Source of the DNA: an uncultured Bacteroidota bacterium
Lineage (GTDB): Bacteria; Bacteroidota; Bacteroidia; Chitinophagales; LD1
Assembly (NCBI GenBank): GCA_937894725.1
Contig: CALAYL010000055.1
Coordinates: forward strand, 57,968 to 121,967
DNA: 64,000 nt
Direction of reading: 5' to 3'
Shown one piece after another: positions 42,111-50,374 of the stretch. Position 1 is the first letter of the stretch. Each line of letters opens with the position of its first letter. The notes under the pieces were generated by a model. It was not told where the DNA came from. It ran no database searches and was given only the letters and a program-made list of their open reading frames with translations. The position numbers and the translations under genes are program-made.

Positions 42111-42905
42111 GTGGAAATAGCAGGTTATATAGCGTCTCTTTTAATAGGTATCTCACTTGGTTTGATAGGTGGAGGCGGTAGTATTCTTACCGTTCCAGTG
42201 CTTGTGTATCTTTTTGATATAGATGCCGTTTTAGCTACTACCTACTCTTTGTTTGTAGTGGGTAGCACAAGCTTAATCGGCTCTATTTCCTATTTTAAAA
42301 AAGGACTTGTCGTTTTTAAAATAGCACTCATATTTGGTCTTTCTTCAATTGTGTCTGTCTTTCTGACACGTCAATATATTTTGCCTGCCATTCCAAGCGT
42401 GCTATTCACTATTGGCAATTTTGTACTTACTAAAAGTGCATTATTGATGCTACTTTTTGCGGTGCTAATGCTTTTTGCGTCTATCAGCATGATTAAAAAA
42501 TCGAAGGAAGTTTCCTTTGATAAAACTAAAAGTGTGGGTAATATAGGATGGCTCATCATTGAAGGCATACTGATAGGGGTGCTTACAGGACTTGTAGGAG
42601 CAGGAGGAGGATTTTTGATCATCCCTACGCTAGTCAGTTTTTTAAAACTACCTATCAAGCATGCGATTGGCACATCTCTTGTTATCATTTCAGCTAATTC
42701 GCTTAGTGGATTTGCTTTTTCGCTACACGATACCGTGATGCAGTGGCCACTTATTCTTATTGTTACGACTATCGCCATCATAGGTATATTGATAGGCAGC
42801 TATTTGTCTTCTTTTATCGATAGTAAAAAACTGAAGCCAGCATTTGGTTGGTTTGTACTCTTGATGGGGATTTATATTCTTATTCGTGAAATTTTGATAA
42901 AATAA
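42111..42905 (+). CDS. TauE/SafE-family sulfite/organosulfur exporter
   Basis: 264 residues, about eight membrane helices in two halves. The family motifs GISLGLIGGGGSILTVPVLVYLFDID near residues 17-42 and GVLTGLVGAGGGFLIIPTLVSFLKLPIKHAIGTSLVIIS near 158-196 are clear. Start is GTG at 42111; no in-frame ATG is available nearby. In the Staphylococcus cst operon a TauE protein exports sulfite produced by CstB; the same pairing is seen here. Export of sulfite or thiosulfate is therefore inferred. Confidence 0.92.
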   Translation: MEIAGYIASLLIGISLGLIGGGGSILTVPVLVYLFDIDAVLATTYSLFVVGSTSLIGSISYFKKGLVVFKIALIFGLSSIVSVFLTRQYILPAIPSVLFTIGNFVLTKSALLMLLFAVLMLFASISMIKKSKEVSFDKTKSVGNIGWLIIEGILIGVLTGLVGAGGGFLIIPTLVSFLKLPIKHAIGTSLVIISANSLSGFAFSLHDTVMQWPLILIVTTIAIIGILIGSYLSSFIDSKKLKPAFGWFVLLMGIYILIREILIK

Positions 42906-42975
42906 ATCCTTGTGTAACTAAAGTAACCGTGTTTCGATTTTTAGCTACCTACTTTTACATCATAAATCATACAAA

Positions 42976-44391
42976 ATGAAAATAGAACAAATTTATACTG
43001 GATGTTTAGCTCAAGGAGCTTACTATATTGTATCTGATGGCGAAGCCGCAATTATAGATCCGTTGCGTGAAACTGCTCCATATATGGCTAAAATTGAAAA
43101 AGATGGAGTAAAGTTGAAGTACATTTTAGAAACGCATTTTCATGCAGACTTTGTGAGTGGTCATCTTGATTTGAGCAAAGAGACAGGAGCCGCTATTGTA
43201 TTTGGCCCTACTGCCAAACCTAGTTTTGATGCTTTGATAGCAGAAGATAATCAGGTGTTGAAACTCGGAAAAGTTAACTTAAAGGTATTACACACTCCTG
43301 GACATACATTAGAGAGTATGTCAATTTTACTCATAGATGAAAATGGAAAAGATGTTGCCCTTTTTAGTGGTGATACTTTATTCCTTGGCGATGTGGGTCG
43401 TCCTGATTTGGCACAAAAAGCGGCTAGTATGACACAAGAAGAGCTTGCTGGATTATTGTATGAAAGTATTTACACCAAAATAATCCCCTTAGCAGACGAT
43501 ATTATAGTGTATCCAGCACATGGAGCAGGCTCGGCTTGTGGCAAAAATATGATGAATATCACACAAGATACCTTGGGCAATCAGAAAAAAGTAAACTATG
43601 CTCTCAATCAAGCTACGAAAGCCGATTTTGTAAAGGCTGTGACAGACGGATTGCTACCTCCGCCCGCGTATTTTGGTATGAATGTAGCCATGAATAAAGG
43701 TGGATACGAAGATTTTAAAAAAGTATTGAGTAAAGGGATGAAAGCCCTTTCTGCAAATGAATTTGAAGCAATAGCAGAAGCTACATCTGCTTTGATTCTT
43801 GATACAAGAAATGATGAGGAGTTTGCCACAGGTTTTATACCTAACGCTATCAATATTGGTATCACGGGCGATTTTGCTCCATGGGTTGGTGCTATGATAG
43901 GCGATGTAAAACAGCCCATACTACTTGTAACCGATGTAGGTAAAGAAGAAGAGTCCGTAACTCGATTGAGTCGTGTAGGATTTGACAATGTATTAGGACA
44001 CTTAGAAAATGGCTTTTCGACATGGTTAAAAGCAAACAAAGAAACAGATAGTGTAAATCGAATCTCAGCAGAGCTTTTTGCTAAAGAGTGGGCAATAGAT
44101 AAAGCCAAAGTAATCGACATTCGCAAGCAGAGCGAGTATGAAGCAGAACATGTCGAAGACGCATACAACAAGCCATTGTCGGCTATCAATGAATGGATCA
44201 AAGACCTCAACCCTGAAGAGCATTTCTATATGCACTGTGCAGGCGGGTATAGAAGCATGATTGCGGCTAGTATTCTGCAAGCACGAGGCTATCGAAATTT
44301 CACTGAAGTAGCTGGTGGATTTAAGGCCATAGCTACGACAAATACACCTAAAACAGACTTTGTGTGCCAAACTAAAGTACTTGCAATTTAA
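42976..44391 (+). CDS. CstB-like persulfide dioxygenase with two rhodanese domains
   Basis: 471 residues. The N-terminal metallo-beta-lactamase domain (1-235) has H54-x-H56-x-D58 (THFHADFVSGH), H110 (HTPGHT), D133 (SGDTLF) and H182 (YPAHGAGSACGK), the metal set of ETHE1-type persulfide dioxygenases. A first rhodanese fold (about 258-355) lacks a catalytic cysteine (LLVTDVGKEEES at that place). A second (about 363-455) has it, C421 in HCAGGYRS. This dioxygenase / inactive rhodanese / active rhodanese order is that of Staphylococcus CstB, which converts low-molecular-weight persulfides to thiosulfate. Glutathione is not certain in this phylum, so the thiol carrier is unknown. Confidence 0.9.
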   Translation: MKIEQIYTGCLAQGAYYIVSDGEAAIIDPLRETAPYMAKIEKDGVKLKYILETHFHADFVSGHLDLSKETGAAIVFGPTAKPSFDALIAEDNQVLKLGKVNLKVLHTPGHTLESMSILLIDENGKDVALFSGDTLFLGDVGRPDLAQKAASMTQEELAGLLYESIYTKIIPLADDIIVYPAHGAGSACGKNMMNITQDTLGNQKKVNYALNQATKADFVKAVTDGLLPPPAYFGMNVAMNKGGYEDFKKVLSKGMKALSANEFEAIAEATSALILDTRNDEEFATGFIPNAINIGITGDFAPWVGAMIGDVKQPILLVTDVGKEEESVTRLSRVGFDNVLGHLENGFSTWLKANKETDSVNRISAELFAKEWAIDKAKVIDIRKQSEYEAEHVEDAYNKPLSAINEWIKDLNPEEHFYMHCAGGYRSMIAASILQARGYRNFTEVAGGFKAIATTNTPKTDFVCQTKVLAI

Positions 44392-44429
44392 ATTTTCATT
44401 ATTTTCAATAACTATAAAAACAAAAAAAA

Positions 44430-44744
44430 ATGGGATTATTATCATCATTATTCGGATCATCGGACAACACAGCGCTTATAGAGTCGCTAAAAAAAGGAGC
44501 ATTTTTAGTAGATGTACGTACACCCGCTGAGTTTTCGGGCGGTAGTGTTAAAGGAGCTGTAAATATTCCTTTAGATCAGATACCTGCTATGTTAGCCAAG
44601 TTTAAGGGCAAAGAAAATATCGTAGTATTTTGCCGTAGTGGAGCTAGAAGTGGACAAGCTAAAAGCATTTTAAACAACAATGGTTTCAACAATGTAGTAA
44701 ATGGAGGTACATGGCAAAATGTACATGGTGCAATGGCTAAATAA
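44430..44744 (+). CDS. Single-domain rhodanese-like protein
   Basis: 104 residues, cytoplasmic sulfurtransferase fold. LVDVRTPAEFSGGSVKGAVNIPL near 27-49 and the active-site loop VVFCRSGARSGQAK with C68 are typical, and the GGTWQNV-like end closes the fold. It lies 38 bp after the CstB-like gene and 5 bp before the methyltransferase gene. It probably passes sulfane sulfur between partners of the cluster. Confidence 0.92.
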   Translation: MGLLSSLFGSSDNTALIESLKKGAFLVDVRTPAEFSGGSVKGAVNIPLDQIPAMLAKFKGKENIVVFCRSGARSGQAKSILNNNGFNNVVNGGTWQNVHGAMAK

Positions 44745-44749
44745 ACGAT

Positions 44750-45361
44750 ATGATTGATTTTTGGAACGAGCGATATAGCCAAACTGCTTATGCATATGGC
44801 GAAACTCCCAACGAGTATTTTAAATCAAAACTTGCCTTGATGCCCGTAGGGAAAATACTTATGCCAGCAGAGGGTGAGGGGCGTAATGCAGTATTTGCAG
44901 CCACTTTAGGTTGGGATGTAGTAGCCTTCGACAATAGTAGCGAAGGAAAGAAAAAGGCGATATTGCTCGCTCAAAAACAAAAAGTAACTATTGACTATCG
45001 GGTAGAGGATATGAGTAGCATTGTACTTGAAGACGCGACTTTTGATGCTATCGGTTTATGTTTTGCTCACTTTCCTCCAGCTACGAGAACGATCTATCAT
45101 CAAAAATTGGCAAAAGCGCTCAAAAAAGGGGGTGTGATAATAATGGAAGCGTTTAGTAAAGATCATGCCACTTTTCAAGTTTCAAATCCTCTGGCGGGTG
45201 GGCCATTGGATGAGCAATTGCGCTATGATTTTGCTTGTTTGAAATTAGATTTTTGTAACTTTGAAATAATAGAGGCATACCAAACAGAAACCACTCTTCT
45301 GGAAGGGCTCTATCATCAAGGAGAAGCATCAGTAGTAAGATTATTCATCAAAAAAAAATAA
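44750..45361 (+). CDS. Class I SAM-dependent methyltransferase
   Basis: 203 residues. It starts with the WNERYSQTAYAYGETPNEYFKS pattern common in TehB/thiopurine-type methyltransferases. Motif I is MPAEGEGRNAVFAATLGWDVVAFDNSSEG near 43-71, and motif post-II is EDATFDAIGLCFAHFPP. Its place in a sulfur cluster suggests it methylates sulfide or a thiol to a less toxic product, but the sequence does not prove the acceptor. Confidence 0.85.
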   Translation: MIDFWNERYSQTAYAYGETPNEYFKSKLALMPVGKILMPAEGEGRNAVFAATLGWDVVAFDNSSEGKKKAILLAQKQKVTIDYRVEDMSSIVLEDATFDAIGLCFAHFPPATRTIYHQKLAKALKKGGVIIMEAFSKDHATFQVSNPLAGGPLDEQLRYDFACLKLDFCNFEIIEAYQTETTLLEGLYHQGEASVVRLFIKKK

Positions 45362-45365
45362 ACAT

Positions 45366-45581
45366 ATGAAAAAGAACATAGGTACAACCGACAAAGCAGG
45401 AAGAGTTTTAGCAGCACTCGTAATAGCAGTGCTCTATTTTACGGGTCTAATATCTGGCCCTTTAGCCATTGGATTGGGGGTGGTAGCACTCATATTTGTA
45501 GTGACTTCAACAATTAGCTTTTGCCCACTATACTTACCATTTGGTATCAGTACTATCAAAAAGAAGGAAAATGAAAAATAA
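45366..45581 (+). CDS. Small DUF2892 (YgaP-like) membrane protein
   Basis: 71 residues with two membrane helices (about 15-30 and 34-55). The N-terminus KKNIGTTDKAGRVLAALVIAVLYFTG and the C-terminal CPLYLPFGISTIKKK match the DUF2892 family, the membrane part that is fused to rhodanese in YgaP. The Cys near 58 is in a CPLY motif, conserved in the family. It begins 4 bp after the methyltransferase gene. Confidence 0.88.
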   Translation: MKKNIGTTDKAGRVLAALVIAVLYFTGLISGPLAIGLGVVALIFVVTSTISFCPLYLPFGISTIKKKENEK

Positions 45582-45813
45582 TCTCTTTGCTAACTGGGAT
45601 TGGATACGAATTATTCGACTGGGTATGGGGTTAGCCATTATTTACCAAGGTTACGTTGAGAAAGAATGGATGTTTGCCATGATAGGTTCTTTCTTTGCAG
45701 CATCTGCTTTGTTAAATGTGGGATGTTGTAGCACGAATTCTTGTAGCCGACCTACCACTAGTCGATTTGATGAACCAAATACAAAAGATATTACCTATGA
45801 AGAAGTTCGTTAG
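45571..45813 (+). CDS. Small membrane protein with cysteine-rich tail
   Basis: 80 residues from the ATG at 45571, overlapping the DUF2892 gene by 11 bp. Two membrane helices (about 12-28 and 32-50) resemble a DUF2892-like pair. They are followed by a cysteine-rich segment NVGCCSTNSCSRP and a polar tail. The CC/C arrangement next to the membrane could bind metal or carry sulfur; this is inference. Its end overlaps the next gene by 17 bp. Confidence 0.78.
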   Translation: MKNNLFANWDWIRIIRLGMGLAIIYQGYVEKEWMFAMIGSFFAASALLNVGCCSTNSCSRPTTSRFDEPNTKDITYEEVR

Positions 45814-46003
45814 TACCAATATCCTTTCTTTGGTAGGGGTGGTAGTAGGAGCTATAGCCGGCTACCTATATTGGCGATATGTAGGCTGCGCATCGGGCAC
45901 TTGTGCCATCACCTCAAAGCCGCTCAATAGCACGCTTTATGGTGCTATGATGGGAGGATTATTATTTTCTATGTTTAAAAAAGAAGAAAAAGAGACCGCA
46001 TGA
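45797..46003 (+). CDS. DUF6132-like small membrane protein
   Basis: 68 residues from the ATG at 45797; the upstream in-frame extension overlaps the previous gene too far. Two membrane helices (about 7-24 and 46-60) flank YVGCASGTCAITSKPLNSTLYGAMMGGLL, the pattern I associate with DUF6132. Two cysteines in GCASGTC face the same side as those of the previous gene. It overlaps trxA with ATGA. Confidence 0.82.
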   Translation: MKKFVSTNILSLVGVVVGAIAGYLYWRYVGCASGTCAITSKPLNSTLYGAMMGGLLFSMFKKEEKETA

Positions 46004-46293
46004 CATTTGACGAAATTATACAATCAGAAAAACCCGTTTTAGTTGACTTTTTTGCTACTTGGTGTGGGCCTTGCAAAATGATGCAGCCTATACTCGAAGA
46101 TGTAAAAAAGCGTGTAGGCGACTCCGCCACTATTATCAAAATAGATGTAGATAAAAACCCGCAAGTAGCCGCTGCTTATAGAGTGCAAGGTGTACCTACC
46201 TTTGCTATCTTTAAAAAAGGAGAAGTTCGCTGGAGACAGTCGGGTATGATGCCCGCCAATGATTTAGAGCGATTGATCAAAGAAAATTTATAA
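46000..46293 (+). CDS. trxA: Thioredoxin
   Basis: 97 residues, thioredoxin fold. The active site ATWCGPCKMMQPILE has C22 and C25, the cis-Pro loop is YRVQGVPTFAIF, and a FFKKGEVRWRQSGMMP-like end follows. There is no signal peptide, so it is cytoplasmic. Start overlaps the previous stop (ATGA). In this cluster it probably reduces persulfidated rhodaneses or low-molecular-weight disulfides. Confidence 0.94.
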   Translation: MTFDEIIQSEKPVLVDFFATWCGPCKMMQPILEDVKKRVGDSATIIKIDVDKNPQVAAAYRVQGVPTFAIFKKGEVRWRQSGMMPANDLERLIKENL

Positions 46294-46354
46294 AATAGGT
46301 AGTACTCGTTTGCTAAAACAACAATTATTTCTAACAACATTAAAAATTAAAATA

Positions 46355-46768
46355 ATGAAATCAAACAAAGGATTTTACACACTTTCTATTGTCGTATTAT
46401 TATCATTTATGGGATGCAATGCGCAATCTCAAAATAATGATCAAGGAACTGCCATGGTGAACCATATATCACAAGCAGATTTTCAAAAAATCGTAACTGA
46501 CGAAAAAGCATTGGTAATGGACGTACGCACTCCAGGTGAAATAAGCAGTGGTATTATCAAGGGCGCTACATTATTTGCAGACTTCAATAGCAATGACTTT
46601 GCTAAAAAAGTAGAGTCGCTTGACAAGTCAAAAACCTATATCGTATATTGTAGAAGTGGAGCAAGAAGTAACTCTGCAGCCAACTATATGGTAAGCAAGG
46701 GATTTAAAAAAGTATATAATCTTAAGGGCGGAATATCAAATTGGAACGGTGAAATAGTGACCCCCTAA
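46355..46768 (+). CDS. Rhodanese-like lipoprotein
   Basis: 137 residues from the ATG at 46355. A lipobox LSFMGC with lipidated Cys 21 is followed by a linker and a rhodanese domain: MDVRTPGEISSGIIKGATLFADF near 54-76 and the active-site loop IVYCRSGARSNSAANYMVSKGF. It is thus a sulfurtransferase held at the envelope, in contrast to the cytoplasmic one at 44.4 kb. It overlaps the YeiH gene by 1 bp (TAATG). Confidence 0.9.
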   Translation: MKSNKGFYTLSIVVLLSFMGCNAQSQNNDQGTAMVNHISQADFQKIVTDEKALVMDVRTPGEISSGIIKGATLFADFNSNDFAKKVESLDKSKTYIVYCRSGARSNSAANYMVSKGFKKVYNLKGGISNWNGEIVTP

Positions 46769-47745
46769 TGTTTAATTTACAAAAGGAATATAAAGGGGTG
46801 GTTTTAGCTGCGGTACTCGGTATTGCAGCTCATTTTCTTGCGGTCTATACGCCAAGTTTTTTGAATGGTATTTTGCTTGCATTTTTATTGGGTATGCTCA
46901 TCGGCAATTTTATTACCATTGACGTTTCCTTTCAATCTGGTATTGGTTTTACGAGCAGCAAGTTATTAGAACTTTCGATTTTATTTCTAGCATTTAGCAT
47001 CAATTATCATCACATAGCGGTTTTAGGATTTAGCAGCTTTTTGATTGTTCTTATTGTAGTATTTAGCATACTTACGTTTACTTTTTTCTTAGCTAAGAAA
47101 GTAAAATGTCCAGGTTCTATTGGTTGGCTTGTGGGTTTTGGTACGGCCATTTGTGGATCTTCTGCTATTGCAGCTTTAGCGCCCTCTGTAAGCAAAGATA
47201 AAGAAGATGTGGGCATTGCAATGGCCGTGGTAAATCTTTTTGGTAGTATAGGCATGATCATCATGCCTCTAGTCTTGATGGAGCTCCCTCTCGATAGTAC
47301 ACAAATTGGTATGATACTCGGGGGCAGCCTGCACTCAGTGGGCAATGTGGCTGGTGCTGCTTACGCTATGAATGGAGATGTAGGTGTAGCCGCTATTACT
47401 ATCAAGTTAGCACGTGTAGCATTGCTTTCGCCAGGCTTGATATTTTTCAATTTTTTAGTCAATAGACACAATGTGACGCATTGGAAAGAACATTTCAAAT
47501 TGCCGTGGTATTTATGGATGTTTATATTGATTACTATCGCTAGTTCTGTGGTTCAATTCCCTCCAGCGTATTTGAAACTTATGGAAACTATCGGAAAAAT
47601 AGTCCTCACCATCGCTATGGCAGCTATAGGTTTGAAAGTCAGCTTCAAAAGCTTAGTTCAATCAGGCAAAAGAGGAATAATATTTGGTTTAATTGTATTC
47701 GCTGCACAGATTGTCCTAATTGTAGGGTTAATGTTTTTATTATAG
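46768..47745 (+). CDS. YeiH/UPF0324-family putative sulfate/sulfite exporter
   Basis: 325 residues, about ten membrane helices. Family motifs include GILLAFLLGMLIGN, KLLELSILFLAFSINYHHI, GSIGWLVGFGTAICGSSAIAALAPSVSKDKEDVGIAMAVVNLFGSIGMI (split over about 117-165), LGGSLHSVGNVAGAAYAM and KIVLTIAMAAIGLKVSFKSL. The UPF0324 group is predicted to export sulfur oxyanions and related ions. It is the last gene of the sulfur cluster. Confidence 0.9.
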   Translation: MFNLQKEYKGVVLAAVLGIAAHFLAVYTPSFLNGILLAFLLGMLIGNFITIDVSFQSGIGFTSSKLLELSILFLAFSINYHHIAVLGFSSFLIVLIVVFSILTFTFFLAKKVKCPGSIGWLVGFGTAICGSSAIAALAPSVSKDKEDVGIAMAVVNLFGSIGMIIMPLVLMELPLDSTQIGMILGGSLHSVGNVAGAAYAMNGDVGVAAITIKLARVALLSPGLIFFNFLVNRHNVTHWKEHFKLPWYLWMFILITIASSVVQFPPAYLKLMETIGKIVLTIAMAAIGLKVSFKSLVQSGKRGIIFGLIVFAAQIVLIVGLMFLL

Positions 47746-47807
47746 TATTTTACCTATGCAGATCTTATATTGATAATTTTTTAGCTGAAAATTAAGTTAA
47801 GATAAGC

Positions 47808-47827
47808 AACGCCCTTTGCGTTTTTTT
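47808..47827 (+). terminator. Weak terminator after the sulfur cluster
   Basis: AACGC (47808-47812) pairs with GCGTT (47818-47822) with a 5-nt loop, followed by five T. The stem is short. Confidence 0.5.
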
Positions 47828-47904
47828 CACTAGTGTCTATTGCTTGATGTTAAAGCTCATACATTTTCTATCCCAATGCCACTTTTGTTTATAATTCATG
47901 AAAA

Positions 47905-49038
47905 TTAGAAATCTAATTGGCTTGCATCTATCTGGTCAACCAATCGTTTCATTTTTTTCTGAATAACTTTAAAATGATGTTGCTCATCTGGTGTAACCAG
48001 CGCGATAGCTTCACCAGGATTTTCTGCACGCCCCGTTCTACCTATGCGATGTATATAGTCTTTGGGTGAGCGAGGCAACTCATAATTGATAACATACGGC
48101 AAAAACTTAATGTCTATACCTCGAGAAAGAAGATCTGTAGCTACCAAAACGATAAGCCTGCCTTCTTTAAAATCTTCTAGAGCTTCTGTTCTAGCTGATT
48201 GGCTTTTCTTACTATGAATGGCTTTTGCCTGAATATTATTGTGGTTTAGCTTAGTGACAACGGCATCGGCTTGAAAAACCGAAGAGGTAAACACTAGTAC
48301 TTGCTGCATTTTCTTAGTTTCGATGAGATATCTCAACAGTGGGCCTTTTCTCTCTGGCGACACTGCATAGGCGGTTTGATTAATGAGCTCAATCTCATTT
48401 GTTTCGGAATCAATTTGAATTATCAAAGGATTATTGAGCAATACTTGCTGAATGTTTTCAATATTGGGATGTAGAGTAGCCGAAAAAAGTAAATTTTGTC
48501 TCTTTGTAGGCATCATGGATATGATTTTATCTATTTCCTTTTTAAATCCAAGATTTAGCATTTTGTCTGCTTCATCCATCACAAAAGTCCCCACTTCGCC
48601 CAGATGCACTGCATTGGAGGAGATAAGATCTAGCAATCTCCCTGGAGTGGCAATGAGCACGCTGACATTGCTCATGTTTTTCATCTGCACATTTACAGAA
48701 GTGCCGCCATACACTACCATAGTTTTGCATGGAAAAGGGAGTGCTTTGCTAAACGTGTCAAAAACGTGATACACTTGCAATGCTAACTCTCGTGTAGGTA
48801 CCAATACAAGCACAGGGATGTGTCTGTCTTTTAGCTTAGTTTGACTTTCTAGATTGGCAAGTATGGGCAGTACAAAACTAGCAGTTTTACCTGAACCCGT
48901 TTTGGCAATCCCTAAAATATCCATTTTTTTGAGTATAGCGGGTATAGCTTGCGTTTGAATAGGGTAGGGAGAAAGAAGTTTATATGGAGCTAGGGCATCT
49001 AGCAGATATTTTGGTAAACCAAGTGAAGAAAATGGCAT
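47905..49038 (-). CDS. DEAD-box RNA helicase (RhlE-like)
   Basis: 377 residues with the core helicase only. The Q motif YPIQTQAIP is near 25-33, motif I AKTGSGKT near 45-52, Ia PTRELALQ, Ib TPGRLLDL, II MDEADKML, III FSATLH, V DLLSRGIDI and VI HRIGRTGRAE. There is a short C-terminus without RNA-binding tail. RhlE-type proteins act in RNA decay or ribosome assembly. Single gene, divergent or unrelated to neighbours. Confidence 0.94.
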   Translation of the reverse strand: MPFSSLGLPKYLLDALAPYKLLSPYPIQTQAIPAILKKMDILGIAKTGSGKTASFVLPILANLESQTKLKDRHIPVLVLVPTRELALQVYHVFDTFSKALPFPCKTMVVYGGTSVNVQMKNMSNVSVLIATPGRLLDLISSNAVHLGEVGTFVMDEADKMLNLGFKKEIDKIISMMPTKRQNLLFSATLHPNIENIQQVLLNNPLIIQIDSETNEIELINQTAYAVSPERKGPLLRYLIETKKMQQVLVFTSSVFQADAVVTKLNHNNIQAKAIHSKKSQSARTEALEDFKEGRLIVLVATDLLSRGIDIKFLPYVINYELPRSPKDYIHRIGRTGRAENPGEAIALVTPDEQHHFKVIQKKMKRLVDQIDASQLDF

Positions 49039-49196
49039 AAATTTATAATTATGTAGAACAAAGGTAGAAAGATAGTTGAGGAGTAATCTACAATGAAACT
49101 GTGAAGCTCATTTTTTTAATTGTAGATGAAAATATATTCACCACAACGAAGAGCAAGAGCGTATGGTCAATACGGTAATAAGTGATTGAATACACG

Positions 49197-50012
49197 CTAA
49201 TTTTTTGACAAAACGGTTTTTGCTCTATTATGAAGTTTAAAAGGATTTTCTAAAATTAGGTCAAACCCAAAATAGTGAGCAGAAAAAGGGGCTTTTTTAC
49301 CCACTAAATCGTTCATGTATCCAACGCTAAAAATAAAGGGCTGAGTTTGGGATGAATAGGAATAATAAAATGAAAATCTACTATCGCTATAGTCAAAGGT
49401 TGTCCAAGTATTGAGTCTAGTATCTTTACTAATAGAAAATAGCTGTTCAGAGCCAGCAATAAGTCTATGCGTTTTTGTTGCATTTAGATTTACGGTGAAT
49501 TGTAATCGGATTCGTGAACGTATTTGTAGGTCTTCAGATACAATTTTAAAATCTGGAGAATAAAATTTTCTAACTTCTTGTCTAAATGTAGATGAAAAAC
49601 TAAATCGTGTCGTTTTCAGTAAGTAAGAAAATCGACCATATAGTCTAAATTCTTGTTTTAAACTTGGTGTTTTGGGTTCATAAGGAGGTTTATAAAAGTA
49701 TTCATATTGCCTTCGATAACTTACAGCTAAAGAGTATTGCCAATGTTTATGAAATTGGTGGGAGAATTCTTGATTAAGAATGAAAAATGCCGGCTTGAAA
49801 AGCGGGTCATAATTGTTTAGGTTGCTCTTACGTGCAAAACCGATGTAAGACATCGACTGCCACTTTTTTTGATTATCTAGCTGTTGTTTTAAACCAAACG
49901 CAACCCATGCCCCTGTTTTAGCTTTCCCCATACCAGGTGGAGTGATTTGTCCTAATGTTGACCTGACTACGAGTATTAGAACCAGAACATTTATAAATCG
50001 ATGTTTCTTCAT
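49197..50012 (-). CDS. Outer-membrane beta-barrel-like protein (DUF2490-like)
   Basis: 271 residues with a signal peptide (KKHRFINVLVLILVVRSTLGQ) and then beta-strand-rich sequence. Repeated aromatic girdle pairs are visible: HWQYSLAVSYRRQYEYF, QEFRLYGRFSYLL, RIRLQFTVNLNATKTHRLIAGSEQLF. It opens QITPPGMGKAKTGAWVAFG. The pattern is like DUF2490 porin-type proteins. It is divergent from a SulP transporter across a 362-bp space, so a role as the outer-membrane partner of that anion importer is possible but unproven. Confidence 0.7.
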   Translation of the reverse strand: MKKHRFINVLVLILVVRSTLGQITPPGMGKAKTGAWVAFGLKQQLDNQKKWQSMSYIGFARKSNLNNYDPLFKPAFFILNQEFSHQFHKHWQYSLAVSYRRQYEYFYKPPYEPKTPSLKQEFRLYGRFSYLLKTTRFSFSSTFRQEVRKFYSPDFKIVSEDLQIRSRIRLQFTVNLNATKTHRLIAGSEQLFSISKDTRLNTWTTFDYSDSRFSFYYSYSSQTQPFIFSVGYMNDLVGKKAPFSAHYFGFDLILENPFKLHNRAKTVLSKN

Positions 50013-50374
50013 TTAAGATATTTGATTGGCAATTTAAAGCATAAAAGTTGCAGATATATTTGCCAATAAATCATGTTTAATTTCCCAAAACAATTATACA
50101 TAAAATAACTATATTAAGCATTGTTTGAACACAATTGTTCAGCACAAGATGTCGAAAATATTCTCTGCATTTTATCTCAATATATTAGGCACTTTTACTT
50201 GTCAAAAAGCGGTAAAATGCTAACTTCGCAGCCGTTGAAAGCATTTGACATCTCTACTTATAATTTCCAAGCAGTTACTCAACCTTGAATTAACGAGTTT
50301 CCAAAAATTAATTTTTGATTTGTCTTTGTTGGACTTTTCAAGTCTGATAATGCTAAACTGTAATTTAAAATGAA
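50013..50374. other. Divergent intergenic region between the barrel-protein and SulP genes
   Basis: 362 bp, AT-rich, no convincing gene; a 24-codon frame from 50149 is too weak to call. An inverted repeat GAACA-CAAT-TGTTC (50127-50140) lies about 115 bp upstream of the barrel-protein start and 235 bp from the SulP start, and could be an operator for either gene. Confidence 0.45.

Noticed and set aside
50149..50223. 24-codon frame in the SulP/barrel intergenic region
   Set aside because: Too short, no pattern, no neighbour in the same unit; chance open frames of this length are common in AT-rich DNA.
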